Source: Kitagawia praeruptora (lineage: Eukaryota > Streptophyta > Magnoliopsida > Apiales > Apiaceae). Taken from it: a stretch of 64,000 bases of DNA. The stretch is from assembly GCA_037693485.1 (NCBI GenBank), contig CM075348.1, positions 30,436,501-30,500,500 on the forward strand. The letters are read 5' to 3'. The notes under the pieces were generated by a model. That model was not told the origin of the DNA, did not search any database, and saw nothing but the letters and a program-made list of their open reading frames with translations. The position numbers were made by a program, and so were the translations under genes. This document shows, piece by piece, positions 24,401 to 36,005 of the stretch; position 1 is the first letter of the stretch; each line of letters starts with the position of its first letter.

Positions 24401-24689
24401 GATTCTTCGAACAATTCACATATATCAATTTCGGTATACCGATCCCATGGCTTTTAGCTCTATGGGTATGTAGCATTTAGGAGGGTGTACGAATACTACC
24501 CCCGAGTGTCGAAGTAGTTCATATTGTCATCCCGTATAGGGGCATCTCACGAAGAGGAATAAATTCAAAAGTGACGCTGTCACGAATTATCCAGGAAAAC
24601 CCCTGGAGGCCTTCATCCAAGCAAACCCTTAGAGGCCTTCACATGACTGCAAATATCCTGAAGAATTGGCCGCTCTAAACTGAGTTGGC

Positions 24690-24895
24690 AGACAAACGCT
24701 GTTGGCATGATAACTTTGTTGAGAAACTCTCCAAATTGAATTGGCGCACCAACGCTGTTGGCACGACAACTGTGTTGAGAAACTCTCCAAATAGAGTTGG
24801 CGCACCAACACTGTTGGCACGACAACTGTGTTGAAACTCGCCAAACTGAGTTGGCGCACCAACGCTATTGGCATGACAACTGTGGGCATACCTCA
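24690..24895. repeat. Tandem array of about 59-bp units in the LTR element
   Basis: About three and a half units, each containing GAGAAACTCTCCAAA, then TTGGCGCACCAACGCTG and TTGGCACGACAACTGTG. Because the unit is open in several frames, three overlapping minus-strand frames appear here; they are repeat artefacts. Confidence 0.85.
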
Positions 24896-27800
24896 AAAGG
24901 AGTTGATGCAACAACTAAGATAAAATGCTCTTGAAGATTCTTGGGTCTTCTCAGAAATAAGTGGTATCTTTGCACCCATGAAACATCATCTTGTGAGTTG
25001 ATAGTCATCCCGCCAGGCTATTGACGTGTCAACTTAGTTGGAATGGATTTTGAAACAACTGTTGGCTAATCAATCTTGATTGGAGCACATCCAGTGAAGC
25101 ACGCTTAGAGGTCCAGGATGCGACAATAGGTTAAGAAGAACAATGAGTAAAACTTTAATTTTGCTCCTGAAGATGCACCTTTATTGAAGTATCAACAAAG
25201 AGTAAGGCATGATATCTGAAAATTCTTCAAGTACTTCCTTCGCATGACCTTGAGTTATCGATGCATTAAATTCCTCTTTCAAATGAACAAGCAACTTCTT
25301 GAGATTACCACATTGACATTTTATGGGCTACAGTAGCTCGCTGAAGAGTTGATATAGTTGAAGCCACTGGGATGTTGTCATGATTCAAGGCGCTCGATGA
25401 CGAAGAAAGAATAATTTCAAGAAAGCCTTTGCCAAGAGAGATGCCTTGACAAATAAGTATGCCCAAATTGATGTTTGATGTAAAACCCACCTTCTAGGTT
25501 CTCTCTTGTCGGCGTGCTGACAAAGATGAGTCATCTTCATCGTTGGAGTCATCTTTGTTCCTAAGACTACTTGTAGTGGCAAGTTGTATTTACTACTGCA
25601 AACTCTTTCTTCAGACACATCTAGAGAATCTTTTCTATATTTTCTCTATACAACCTCCTCCCTGCAAGAACTCAAATAGCACTAACAAATAATAAACAAG
25701 TTATGTGTTTACCTGAAGGATGCATTTCAAGAGCACTTTGTCAATGTTGCCTCGTCAACTTATAGTAGAGAATTGCAGCTACAACTATATCGTCAACCTG
25801 AAGACACTTCTACAGCATCCTTGGACTTGACTAGAACACACTTCAATTGGGATGGATCTTGCTAGGTTGTGACAACTAGAAGTAACCCCAACTTGGTCAT
25901 GAACGCTTCCGTGTAGGCGCGCCTAGAATGGAGTTGGCACGCCAACTTGTGCTGGAGATCAAATTTTGGCCATAGCTTCAATCACTTCCTAACGGGTATG
26001 CCCCAAGAGGTCTTGGCCATGTCGCAGTGACCACTTGTAGAAGATAGTCAGTTTAGTAACATTAGCATGTCAACTTAATTGGAACACATCGTAGGATAAT
26101 TGAGAGGCTTAGAGACAGGTTGGCGCGACCACTCGTAGTAGAAGATCCAGAACCTGTGAATGCCTTGGGAGAAGAGTTGGCACTCCAAATAAGTTGGCAC
26201 GACAACTTAGTCAAAGGATTCCAAAATTGTTTTTGGTTATCCTCTTGAAGACTTCTTCAACTACACTTCTTGCAAATATTTGGTAAGAGGGCATCCCTTA
26301 TTGAAGTAGAAAAAGGTGTTGTAACTTGGGTCGCCAATACAAAAGATCTTCAACAAGAGAGTTGATTCTTCAATGCTTGAGTTGGATAGTTTGAGAAACA
26401 AATGTGTCTAAATTAATTTTGAATATGAAACTCTATTTTCTAGGTTCTTCCATGTTGGCGCGCCTAAAGAAGACTTGGCGTGGCAACTAAAGGTTGTAGT
26501 TGCAGGCACGTCGAGAAAACCTTTGGATCCCTTCGTATAGATTCCACCCTACAAGAACTCAGATAACATGTACAAATAATAAATATATTACTTTTTTACC
26601 TGAATAATATGCTCCAAGAGGACCTGGCAATGTTGTCGCGCCAACTACCTTGGAGCGCCCCTTGCTAACTTCTACTGACCCTTTAGGCATGCTCGAGGAG
26701 GTGTTGGCACGCCACTTTGCAATCTTGGAGGGAGGTTGGCGCGCCTAGAGGTGATTGGCCCGCTATTAATGCTGCGACAGGAGCTTGAATCATGTTGTTA
26801 TTCTTCTCCTAGCTTCCATCTCAATAATTTTGGCGCGACAATTAATTAGAAGTGGTTGTAGATGTTACGTCAACCTTAAAAGTAGTTGTAAATGTTACGT
26901 CAACTTTGAAGATGCCAACCGAATTTTCAGGGTTTTCCATCTGCACGCCATCTTCCTCCTTGTTTTTAGGATTTCGCCTGACTTAAGTCATCACCAGAAA
27001 ATCTTGTTGACCTGAAACCATGCCTAATGCCTTGTTGGTGTCCTGAAAGCATGTCGAACACCTTGCTACTGGGCAAGAGTTGTGCTTGGAGTTGTAACTG
27101 ATTTCATAACCTTCTCCATAAGAACCATCATGATGAAACATCCTTCCTCCTGGATGTAGATCTTGAAGGGCCCTCCTTCTAGCGCCAATTTGTTAACGGA
27201 GGAATTTGTGATAACAAAATTCGAGGTTGTTTGCCGGATTTAAGATCTATGACGGTGGTTCCTCGCCGGAAAAGTCACCGGAGTGTGGTGGTTGTGATGA
27301 ATTGGGGGCTGAGATTGAGAGGGTTTTTTGGTGGTGGCTCGCTGAGCTTTTTCGCTTCCAATCCCCCTCAATGTGCCTAAGCACCTCTATATTTATAGAG
27401 GATCAAGCCCACGTAGTTCTTGGAGAGCAAGAAACCTAAGTTGATCAGAAATAGGTCTTTTTGCTTGCAGGCCCAAAAAGCCCACTACGATAGGTTGTCG
27501 AAGCAACCGTTCACGAAGCCCATTTAGAAGATTCCATGCGATGAAGCCTAGCCCGAATGGCCCCAAGGCTCAACAACTGATGAGGACTTCACGGATACAA
27601 CATTAGCCCTATCTGTCAGAGCTAACATCAACCGCTACCAGCTCGTTCCTCGATCAAGAGTTGCAGGGAAAAGCCATGGCTTACTCCAAATGCATGAACG
27701 GATCTTTACCCCCTGATGAGGCTAACCCACCAGACTGCAGGGCAAGTTCTACCAAATTACGTCACGCAGAGTATCTTGCAATCCCCCAACAAGGACAACT

Positions 27801-29101
27801 TGCTAGAATGCAGGATTAGATCTCCATAGCGTATTGACAGGCTTAACTACCTTTGATCCCCCAATAAGGACAACTTACTGGAATAAAGAATCAAGCCTTC
27901 AAATATATAAATAGGTGATTCCCCAATGAGGTTAACTCATCAAAATGCAGAATCGTGTCTTCATTAGTTGGCGCGGCAACTCATTGATTGGCACGGCAAA
28001 CAAGTCTTCACATCAGGTAAAACCCCTGGAGGCCTTCAGTAATAAAAGTTAGAATACCAATCTAGTCGAAGAGTCAACCTAGATGGAGAATATATCTTCA
28101 GTTCATAAAGACTTTTAGAGGCCTTGACAGCATAGTTGGCGCGACAACTGATATAGTTGGCGCGGCAAACTGATATAATTGACACGGCAACTGATGTTGG
28201 CGCGACATGTACTTCTTCAATAAGTCTTTAACAAGTCTTCATGAAATATTCTTCATATTCTAGCTGACTTTGTCTTCAGAAGTCAACTCATGCCTTGTAT
28301 AAATTTTGGGCATAACAGGTTGCTTAACCCAACCTTAAGTAAAACAAGGATATAAAGGATACCCTTAATAACAACATATGAGAATTCGTATCTTTGTTGT
28401 CTGCTGAGATTTTCACATTCTGAAATATTAAAGGTTTTCCAGGAAAGATTTGCATTAGGACATGGATCGTTACTCTGGCCTCCGAGATCAAGAAGTCCAA
28501 AATTGTAGTTGTCATTCTCTTCATCAATGTATTTAGCCAACACATAATATGAATTAGTAGAAGAATCTTGAAAGAGGATCATCTGATGCACTCTCTTATG
28601 TAGATCATGAGGAGGAAGATCAAGTACGCGCTTGGTTGATGGATTACATAACCGATAATTCCCTGATGGCATGTCATAGGTAGCCAAGGATGATCTTTTA
28701 ACCAGTATAAACCCCATACTACGTAAATCTAGCTAGTTATTTGGCTCTTTCAATAATCCCCTCACTGTTAATACTTTCAGTATCAAGATTTTCAATACTA
28801 ATAGAGTGAAAACTACAACGTCCATCATGAGTCGCATGCATGCCAGCAAATTGTTTGCTGTTAATGATAGCAAACCATAACTTGCACACAGATTAACATC
28901 TCAACAAATACTTTACTTTACTTCCAACCAGCTCAAGATCTCCCACAAGATTCCTTCGGGTAAAAAGAATTTAGCTTCTGTAACCAGCAAATCATAACTT
29001 TGTTTTTCCATCTTTTTTTCTTTACTTGTTTTTTTACACTACTGCTCTCAATGTCTTGAACACTAAGAAGTGGATGTTTTAATGGAGTTTGTTGTTTATT
29101 G

Positions 29102-29393
29102 TGTAACAAAAGATAACAAAGAAAAAAAAACAGAAGATGATGCAAGGCTTTTAGTAAATTTCTTTCCAGTTCTGCAGAAAAGAAATGGACAGTATGAAAC
29201 TTGAAAAAAGAACACAATCAGGTGTAGAATAGATCAAATACACATCTCTACTGAGACAGAAAGCAAGACATTTCTGCTCTTTTACTTGGGGTTGCTGGCA
29301 CTCTTCCTTTTCAATAAGCTTCCGAATTTGTGGAGCGATGGCTTCTTCTTCTTGGGACTTTGTTCCTTTGTTGTTGGTGAGATTCCACCATTA
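29102..29393 (-). pseudogene. 3' end of a WEB-family gene (last codons and 3' UTR)
   Basis: On the minus strand, 29393 to about 29283 matches the last 37 codons of WEB1 (basic tail LHKFGSLLK followed by SNPK and TAA). 29283-29102 matches the WEB1 3' UTR around 45960-46143 at DNA level, for example GAACACAATCAGGTGTAGAAT. Homology stops abruptly upstream. It is a truncated duplicate lying 91 bp behind the start of F-box gene 1. Confidence 0.85.
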
Positions 29394-30153
29394 ACACTTC
29401 AAGAATTTGTAAAGTTCAATTTTGTATTAATTAGACCTTTTTGAGTGTATATGTTCATATCATAAAACCAAATGACACCCCCTGTTAGGTAACATCAATT
29501 TTCCATTAAAATGAACCACACATAAAACTTCAAATTAAACAATATAATATAAACAGAAACCAAATTAAAAGAATTAATAATGCTATTACTAAAACTACTA
29601 TAGCTTCCAAACCATAATTCGAGACGCTATGTTTGGTTCTGTGTTCGTTCTTCTCCGATTGCATATCTTTAACAGAAACCAATGTTGATGGTACCCTCGC
29701 GTACGGAGATAGATCCTTGCACAGTTGTTTTGTTTTTGGATCGTATCTCCACCTTGTTAATTTAGTCGAATATTGCAATAAAATCTCCCCATCATCATCA
29801 TCATCCCAAAATATAGAAGGAATAACCTTATTCCAACTCGGATACTCTTTGAAAAAAGGCAGGGGAATTTGGATCGTGTCAGCCCACTTCTGTTCCTTGT
29901 AATCTTCCAACACCCATGCGTTTAGTTTCCCTTCTAAAACAAAACTTACAACTGGCTTGCCTTTACAGAGCTGTAATCGGACCTCCCTCGACTTAAAACG
30001 TAAGCTTTGATCAGGCACATTGAGAGTTGTACACTTCTGCTGCTTGACTAAGTCAAAACAAATGATCTTTGGGCTGCTTAACCCAACCTTAAGTAAAACA
30101 AGAATATATAAGATACCCTTAGTTTCAACCCATGTGAATTTGTATCTCTGTTG

Positions 30154-30388
30154 TGATTCAACCCCATGTGCCAAATTACTAAGTCAAGATTCTACCTAAT
30201 TCTACCTACTCCACCTAACTACCTACTCCACCTATCATCACTTATTTGCATTTAAGGACCTCATTATTTGCATGTAAGGACCTCTAGCATTAGTATAAAT
30301 AGGCATGTTTAGAGCATTGTAAAATCACATTGAATTTGAGTAATAAAAGTGAGTTATTTAGAGAATTTTCTCTCTTGTTCCTGAGCCA
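30154..30388 (+). repeat. 5' LTR of the gypsy element
   Basis: Begins TGATTCAACCCC and ends CTGAGCCA. It contains TATAAATAGGC near 30294-30304 as a TATA-like box and an AATAAAAG poly(A)-type signal near 30342. Confidence 0.9.
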
Positions 30389-30467
30389 TATTTTGGTATC
30401 AGAGCAAGTTTTTAGATCCCGGAGTTGAGTGAAAAAAAATAGAAATTCCGGTCACTATTTCGGTCGG

Positions 30468-30604
30468 GAGTTACCGTTCACTATTCACTGTTCACAAATA
30501 CATACGGTACTGTTCACTGTTTACAAATACATACGGTACTGTTCACTGTTCACAAATACATATGGTACTGTTCACAAATACATACGGAACTGTTCACAAA
30601 AAAA
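30468..30604 (+). repeat. Leader tandem repeats with ACTGTTCAC
   Basis: About four units of 24-35 bp with the phrase ACTGTTCAC and ACAAATACATACGG, between the primer-binding site and gag. Homogenised leader repeats are common in plant retroelements. Confidence 0.75.
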
Positions 30605-30721
30605 ATTTAAAGTTGATAATGTGCACACTTTCAACTACTCTCTTCACGCCTAGTGTCAAGAGAGCCACCACTGTTACCTCTCTGTTATTGAACCTCCACA
30701 TCAGAAAATTTATTTTTCAAC

Positions 30722-31560
30722 ATGCCTCCACGAAGACAACCTTTGCGAGACGTTGAAATGGCGGACATGCGGAGACAAATTCAGGAACTTCAAGATGCTT
30801 TGCAAGCCCAACAAGTCTTGTTAAACGAGCGTCAACCAGAAGATGAAGAATCTTCCAGTGATTCTTCAACACCTAGAAATCGTTGACCTCAAAGGCCACA
30901 AGTCAGACATGATGACATTAAAGTTGACATTCCTAACTTTGAAGGAAGACTTCAACCGGATGATTTCATCGATTGGCTTCAAACAGTCGAAAGGGTGTTT
31001 GAATATAAGGATATTCACGAAGAAAAAAAGGTGAAGATTATTGCTGTAAAATTAAGGAAACATGCTTCCATTTGGTGGGAAAATCTTAAAAAAAGGCGAG
31101 ACCGAGAAGGAAAAAGCAAGATCAAAATATGGGAAAAAATGCGAAATGAATTAACCCGAATGTTTCTTCCTCCTCACTACTACCAAGACAAGTTTATCCA
31201 ACTGCAAAATCTTCGTCAGAAAATCAATCGAAGAATACACAAGAGAATTTGAGAAGTTGATGATGCAGTGTGATATACAAGAAAAAGAGGAGCAGACCAT
31301 TGCCAGATACCTCGGAGGATTAAATAATGATATTGCTGATCGTGTTGAACTTCAACAATATTGGTCGTTAGAAGATGTTATTCGTCTTGCTACGCGAGTA
31401 GAGAAGTAGCTACCCAAAAGATCTATCACGAGAAATTTCTCTCCAGCAAACCAACCACCTTACAATCAGAAGCCACCTACCAACCAAGCCAGCTCTTCCA
31501 CCCAACCCTCTCCTAAAACCATTTCTACAGAAAACAAAAACAATTGCCATTAAATGCTTT
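30722..31560 (+). pseudogene. Gypsy gag, broken
   Basis: Starts at ATG 30722 (MPPRRQPLRDVEMADMRRQI). The gag core shows FEGRLQPDDFIDWLQTVERV and ASIWWENLKKR. In-frame TGA at 30884, a one-base frameshift near 31218-31222, and TAG at 31407 interrupt it. A CCHC-type knuckle (CFKCQGFGHIASNC) follows in another frame at about 31555-31600. Confidence 0.85.
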
Positions 31561-32213
31561 AAATGCCAAGGTTTTGGTCACATTGCTTCAAACTGTCCAA
31601 ACCGGAGAACTATCACAATTATCAAAGGAGAAGCCTATGAAGTTTATGAGGAAGAAGAGACTCGAGAAGACACTGAATGAGAATATTACGCAGATCCAAT
31701 ATACGATGAAGAAATTACTGCTGCTGATCGGGGTGAGTCCTTAGTAATCCGACGAAGCCTAAACACAATGGCCAATAAGGAAGAACCTTGGTTAAGACGC
31801 AATATCTTCCACACTTGTTGCACTTCTGCAGGAAAAGTCTGTGATGTTATCATAGACAATGGGAGTTGTGAAAATGTCGTTTCAAGTTACATGGTAGAAA
31901 AATTGGAACTACCAACCCAGATTCATCCACACCCCTACAGTTTGCATTGGCTCAATAAAGGAAGTACAATCAAAGTTGACAAGCGTTGCCTAGTGACATT
32001 CTCTATTGGTCAGAAGTACCAGGATCAAGTATGGTGTGATGTTGTGCCTATGGATGCCTGTCATCTTCTCCTAGGCAGGCCATGGCAGTATGATCGCCAA
32101 GTACTTTACAACGGTTATGCAAATACCTACTCTTTTGTCAAGGATGGAGTAAAAATCAAGCTAGCTACTCGCCGAGTGAGCTTGATAAAAACAAGAAGGA
32201 AGCCAAACCATTA
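31561..32213 (+). pseudogene. Gypsy nucleocapsid knuckle and aspartic protease
   Basis: The zinc knuckle is followed, after an in-frame TGA near 31678, by the protease segment from 31768: VIIDNGSCENVVS holds the catalytic aspartate in a D-N-G-S-C context, and HLLLGRPWQYDR is the conserved flap-side motif of plant gypsy proteases. The frame ends at TAG 32212; a one-base shift near 32185 would reconnect it to RT. Confidence 0.85.
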
Positions 32214-34164
32214 GTGTCCCTAGTCACGAAGAAACAACTGGAGGAAGCTATAGAGGAATTTCAAACCATGAGCTTATTTCTATTATTCGAATCAAATAAG
32301 GAGACTCATGTTCAAGTCGAAATTAAACCACTACTTGAAGAGTTTCCCGATGTGGCTCCAGAAGACATTCCATCTGGACTACCCCCCATGCGAGACATCC
32401 AACACGCTATTAATTTCAGTCCAGGAGCAACGATTCCAAACCGACCCGCATACAGAATGAGTCCTCAGGAGCATGCTGAAATTCAAAGTCAAGTTGAAGG
32501 ATTATTAAAAAAAGGATTAATACAGGAAAGTGTTAGTCCTTGTGCGGTTCCTGCCATTCTAGTCCCTAAGAAAGATGGAAGCTGGAGAATGTGTATTGAT
32601 AGTCGAGCTGTCAACAAAATTACCATCAAGTATAGATTTCCAATTCCTAGACTTGATGATTTGCTAGATCAGATACATGGTTCCACTATCTTTTCAAAGA
32701 TTGATCTTCGAAGCGGATACCATCAGATCAGAATTCGACCAGGAGATGAATGGAAGATTGCCTTTAAAACAAGAGATGGTCTTTATGAATGGACAGTTAT
32801 GCCCTTTGGGTTGTCCAATGCGCCAAGTACATTCATGCGACTTATGAATCAAGTCCTTCGACCCTTTATTGGTAAATTTGTCGTCGTCTATTTTGATGAC
32901 ATTCTGATCTTTAGTAAGGACAAGGAGGAGCGCTTGGAACATGTCCGACAAGTGTTGCAGACTCTTCGTGAACAAAAGCTCTATGCCAATTTGAAGAAAT
33001 GTGCTATCCTGACAAATGAAGTTACTTTTCTTGGATACATCATCACATCCGAAGGCATACGAGTTGATCCAGAAAAGATAGAAGCAATCAATAGCTGGCC
33101 AGTTCCGCAATCAATCCATGAGGTCAGAAGTTTCCATGGATTAGCCTCCTTTTACAGAAGATTCATCAAAAACTTCAGCACAGTTGCTGCTCCCCTCACA
33201 GATTGTATCAAAGGAGACAAGTTTCAATGGACCGAGGCTGCACAGAAAAGTTTTGACAAGCTGAAGAAATATTTAACTGAAGCACCAGTATTAGCCCTTC
33301 CCAATTTTGATCAAGTATTTGAAGTTAGCTGTGATGCTTCCCACACTGGAATTGGTGCTGTTCTAAGTCAAGAAGGTCATCTTATAGCCTTCTTCAGTGA
33401 AAAGCTTAACAATGCTAAACTTCGGTATTCAACATACGACAAGGAGTTTTATACAATTGTTCGAGCCTTGCACCATTGGAGTCATTACCTGTTAAATAAA
33501 GAATTCATTCTTTATTCTGATCATGAAGCTTTAAAATATTTGAACTCTCAACAGAAGATTAGCCGTCGACATGCCTCTTGGAATGAGTTTTTAAAGTTTT
33601 ATCCATTTCTAATCAAGCACAAGGCTGGAATTCAAAATGTTGTTGCAGATGCTCTCAGTAGGCGCCATACTCTACTGTCTACACTCCAAACAAAAGTAGT
33701 TGGTTTTGAAATGATAAAGGAGTTGTACCCAGATGATCCTGACTTCCAGAAAATTTGGAATACTACTGAAGTGCAATCCTCCAAAGATTACTACAAGCAT
33801 AAAGGATTTTTATTCAAAGAGAAGACTTTGTGTATTCCTCGATGTTCACTACGAGAAGCCATTATCTGGGAAGCCCATGATGGAGGATTAGCCGGTCACT
33901 TTGGCCGAGATAAAACTATGGCCCTGGTAAAGGAAAATTTTTATTGGCCAAGAATCGAAAGAGATATAAATCGGCATATTCAAAGATGCAGAATCTGTCA
34001 TTTGGCTAAATCCAAACGCCAAAACACTGGTTTATATATGCCACTACCCGTACCGGATCACCATGGGAAGATGTTACTATGGATTTTATTTTGGGACTTC
34101 CACGAAGTCAACGTCAGAAAGATTCCATTATGGTCGTGGTGGATAGATTTTCAAAGATGGCACA
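32214..34164 (+). pseudogene. Gypsy reverse transcriptase, RNase H and first part of integrase
   Basis: A long open stretch. RT has ILVPKKDGSWRMCIDSRAV, FSKIDLRSGYHQIRI, MPFGLSNAPSTF and the catalytic YFDD. RNase H has SCDASHTG, YDKEFYTIV, YSDHEAL and VVADALSRR. The integrase H-H-C-C zinc-binding module follows (HDGGLAGHFGRDKT, CRICHLAKS). A frameshift near 34060 precedes the first catalytic aspartate (VTMDFILGLP, in another frame). The reading is then cut at 34164 by the nested element, which supplies the apparent stop at 34245-34247. Confidence 0.92.
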
Positions 34165-34573
34165 TGATAAGTGAATTTTATATCCACTATTTACCTTCCG
34201 TTGGGACTTTAATCGTTTGCAAGTTCGCAAGTTTCGTTGTCATTTAATATGTTTTTATGTAAATTGTGTAGGTTTAATCGTGAAGGCATTGGGGTGCTAA
34301 ATTGGTGATATGGTGGTGTGAAATTAATTTAGAGCTTTTGGAGGAAATGCAAGGCTGGGAAATAAGTTAAGTGATTGAAGTTGTTGAGCATGTCCAGGGA
34401 TCAGGAGGAGCCATAGCGCTTGTTTAAGGCGCTACAGCGCTTGCCAGCCATTGCAGTCCAGGAGTTTTTGGCGCCGCTGCCGGGGACTCGGTTCATTGTT
34501 TGTTTAGTTTATGATCTTGTCATCAATTTGGGTTAAATTCACTGACTCGGACGTTTTTTTTCTTTTTATTTGA

Positions 34574-36005
34574 TGGATTATTGGGAGCAGGAATTCGTAA
34601 TTGTTTGTGAGCTGTGTGCAGGTGGACATTACACTCATCAATGTGAGTATAATAGAAACAGGCCAAATTTCAGTTGGGACTTCAATCAGAGTGGTATGGA
34701 GCAATCCCAATATCCATCCTACCCGCTCCAAAATCAGTAGTTTGGAGATGAGCCATACAGTCCAGGGGGAATTCAGCAACAACAGGGGCAACAATTTCAG
34801 CATCAGTATGCCCCAGTGCATCAACACTTTCAACCTCCTGAATTTCAGCAGCAGCAATTTCAGACTTGGTCTATCCAACAGTCGACCGAAGAAGCTGAAT
34901 TAGAAGAATTGAGGTTGATGGCTAAAAGCAATGCATTGTCTCTCCAGACAATAGGATATCAGATTGGTCAAATTGCAAATGCATTACAAACATTGAATCA
35001 AATTGCAAGTGACACAGAAGGCCTAGATGTAGAGGAGGAGGACAAGAACCTTCCTATCAGTCTTGACTGGCCTTTCTTAGCCACGGGTGAGACCATGATC
35101 GAAGTTCAGGAAGGAGAGTCTGAGGGCAAAGATGGGGAAGAAGCAGAACATGAAGCTGATAAGGAAGCAGAGTCGTAGGCAAACCAATCAGAAAATTCAG
35201 AATGTCCAGAAAATTCGATTCTGAATAATCAGCCGCAACCACTTCCTTGGCAATCTGAAAATTTTGAAGAATCAGCCCAAGATCAAGAAAATTCCAAGGC
35301 TCAAGCGGCTATGCTAATTCCTTCGAAGGATGAAGAGTGTCTCAGTGTGGAAGATGATGAATTAGAAGAGCATGTTCAGTTGTTGAATGCCGCTCCGTTG
35401 CAATCTGACTTCGACCAGCTGGAGGCCGAAGAGGAAAAGAGCATCACTCCTGTTGACAAATCTACTCCGGAGAAGACTACAGAGATCGTCCAAATCGATT
35501 TTCCTCCTCCATATCCACAGAGGCTTCAGAAGCAAACTCTAGCCATGAATTTGACGGCGGAGGATGAGGAGTGTTTTAGCTTGAAATTGGTTGATGCAAG
35601 GCAGAGTAAAAAGTATGACACGGAGAAGGAAAAGTATGACCAACTGAGGATTACAGTGCCTTGGTTAATGGGGCTACGTATTCCACATAAGTTGCTTGGA
35701 GTGGAAGATCTCTGGAATTCTCAGGTGCGCCTTAAGCCATCAATTGAAGGAGCTCCCGAACTCGAGCTCAAAACATTGCTAGTTTACCTGGGGTATGTTT
35801 CTTGTAATTCATATCCTTTGCTTGCTATTGTTATTGCTGCTAACTTTTCAGGTAGGCGGGAGAATGTTGTTAAGAGATCTTGTGAGGAGCGAATACGGGT
35901 AAAGCTTGTCGTTGAAGATGTCGCTCCAGAAAAGATCATTAAATGGCCTTATACAGATGCGGTGCAGAAAATTTTCAAGAGGAAAATCGTGGCCAAGTCT
36001 AGCTA
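34574..36005 (+). pseudogene. Athila-like gag C-terminal/protease-region remnant
   Basis: Begins with a zinc-knuckle-like CELCAGGHYTHQC near 34605-34645 and continues through a glutamine-rich stretch, AELEELRLMAKSNALSLQTI and acidic spacers to KIFKRKIVAKSS with TAA near 36004. In-frame stops occur near 34738 and 35176. Plant Athila gag-pol proteins have a similar knuckle followed by a long linker. No polymerase follows. Confidence 0.65.

Larger units (their letters stand above)
22690..28317 (-). mobile_element. 5.6-kb non-coding LTR retrotransposon in F-box gene 1
   Basis: The element starts TGTTAACGG and ends GGGCATAACA, and is flanked by the 5-bp duplication GGTTG (22685-22689 and 28318-28322). 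A direct repeat pairs 22690-23048 with 27191-27565. The 1127-bp right copy (27191-28317) looks like the full LTR. On the minus strand it is followed by AATTGGCGCTAGAAGGAGGG, a gypsy-like primer-binding region, so the element points to the minus strand. The left LTR retains only about 360 bp of homology. No gag or pol frame is visible in 23049-27190. The motif GTTGGCGCGACAAC and variants recur throughout. I infer a non-autonomous (LARD-like) element. Confidence 0.8.
22149..29011 (-). pseudogene. F-box gene 1, split by an LTR element
   Basis: The minus-strand gene starts at ATG 29011 with an F-box (FLPEGILWEILSWLEV, then SVCKLWFAII) and continues through a C-terminal F-box-associated region (YRLCNPSTKRVLDLPPHD, SWKTFNISE, GILYILVLLKVGLS). 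It is interrupted at 28317 by a 5.6-kb LTR element and resumes at 22689-22149 (WNKVIP, GEVFLYYKMELPRWKYHPK), ending in TGA at 22149. Besides the insertion there is a 5-bp duplication near 28915-28925 and an in-frame TAA inside the F-box, so it was probably already dead. Intact relatives would be SCF ubiquitin-ligase substrate receptors. It is the closest relative of F-box gene 2 (29530-41482). Confidence 0.85.

Noticed and set aside
24613..24914. Three overlapping minus-strand frames with Cys/Ala/Asn repeats
   Set aside because: They are the same ~59-bp tandem repeat read in three frames; no family resemblance.
28933..29217. 94-codon minus-strand frame behind F-box 1
   Set aside because: It runs from the WEB 3' UTR relic into the F-box 1 start in a non-coding frame.
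30480..30604. Regular short repeats resembling a CRISPR array
   Set aside because: Spacers are not unique, and the units are diverged leader repeats of a retroelement in a plant nuclear genome.
32694..33110. 138-codon minus-strand frame
   Set aside because: Antisense shadow of the conserved gypsy reverse transcriptase.
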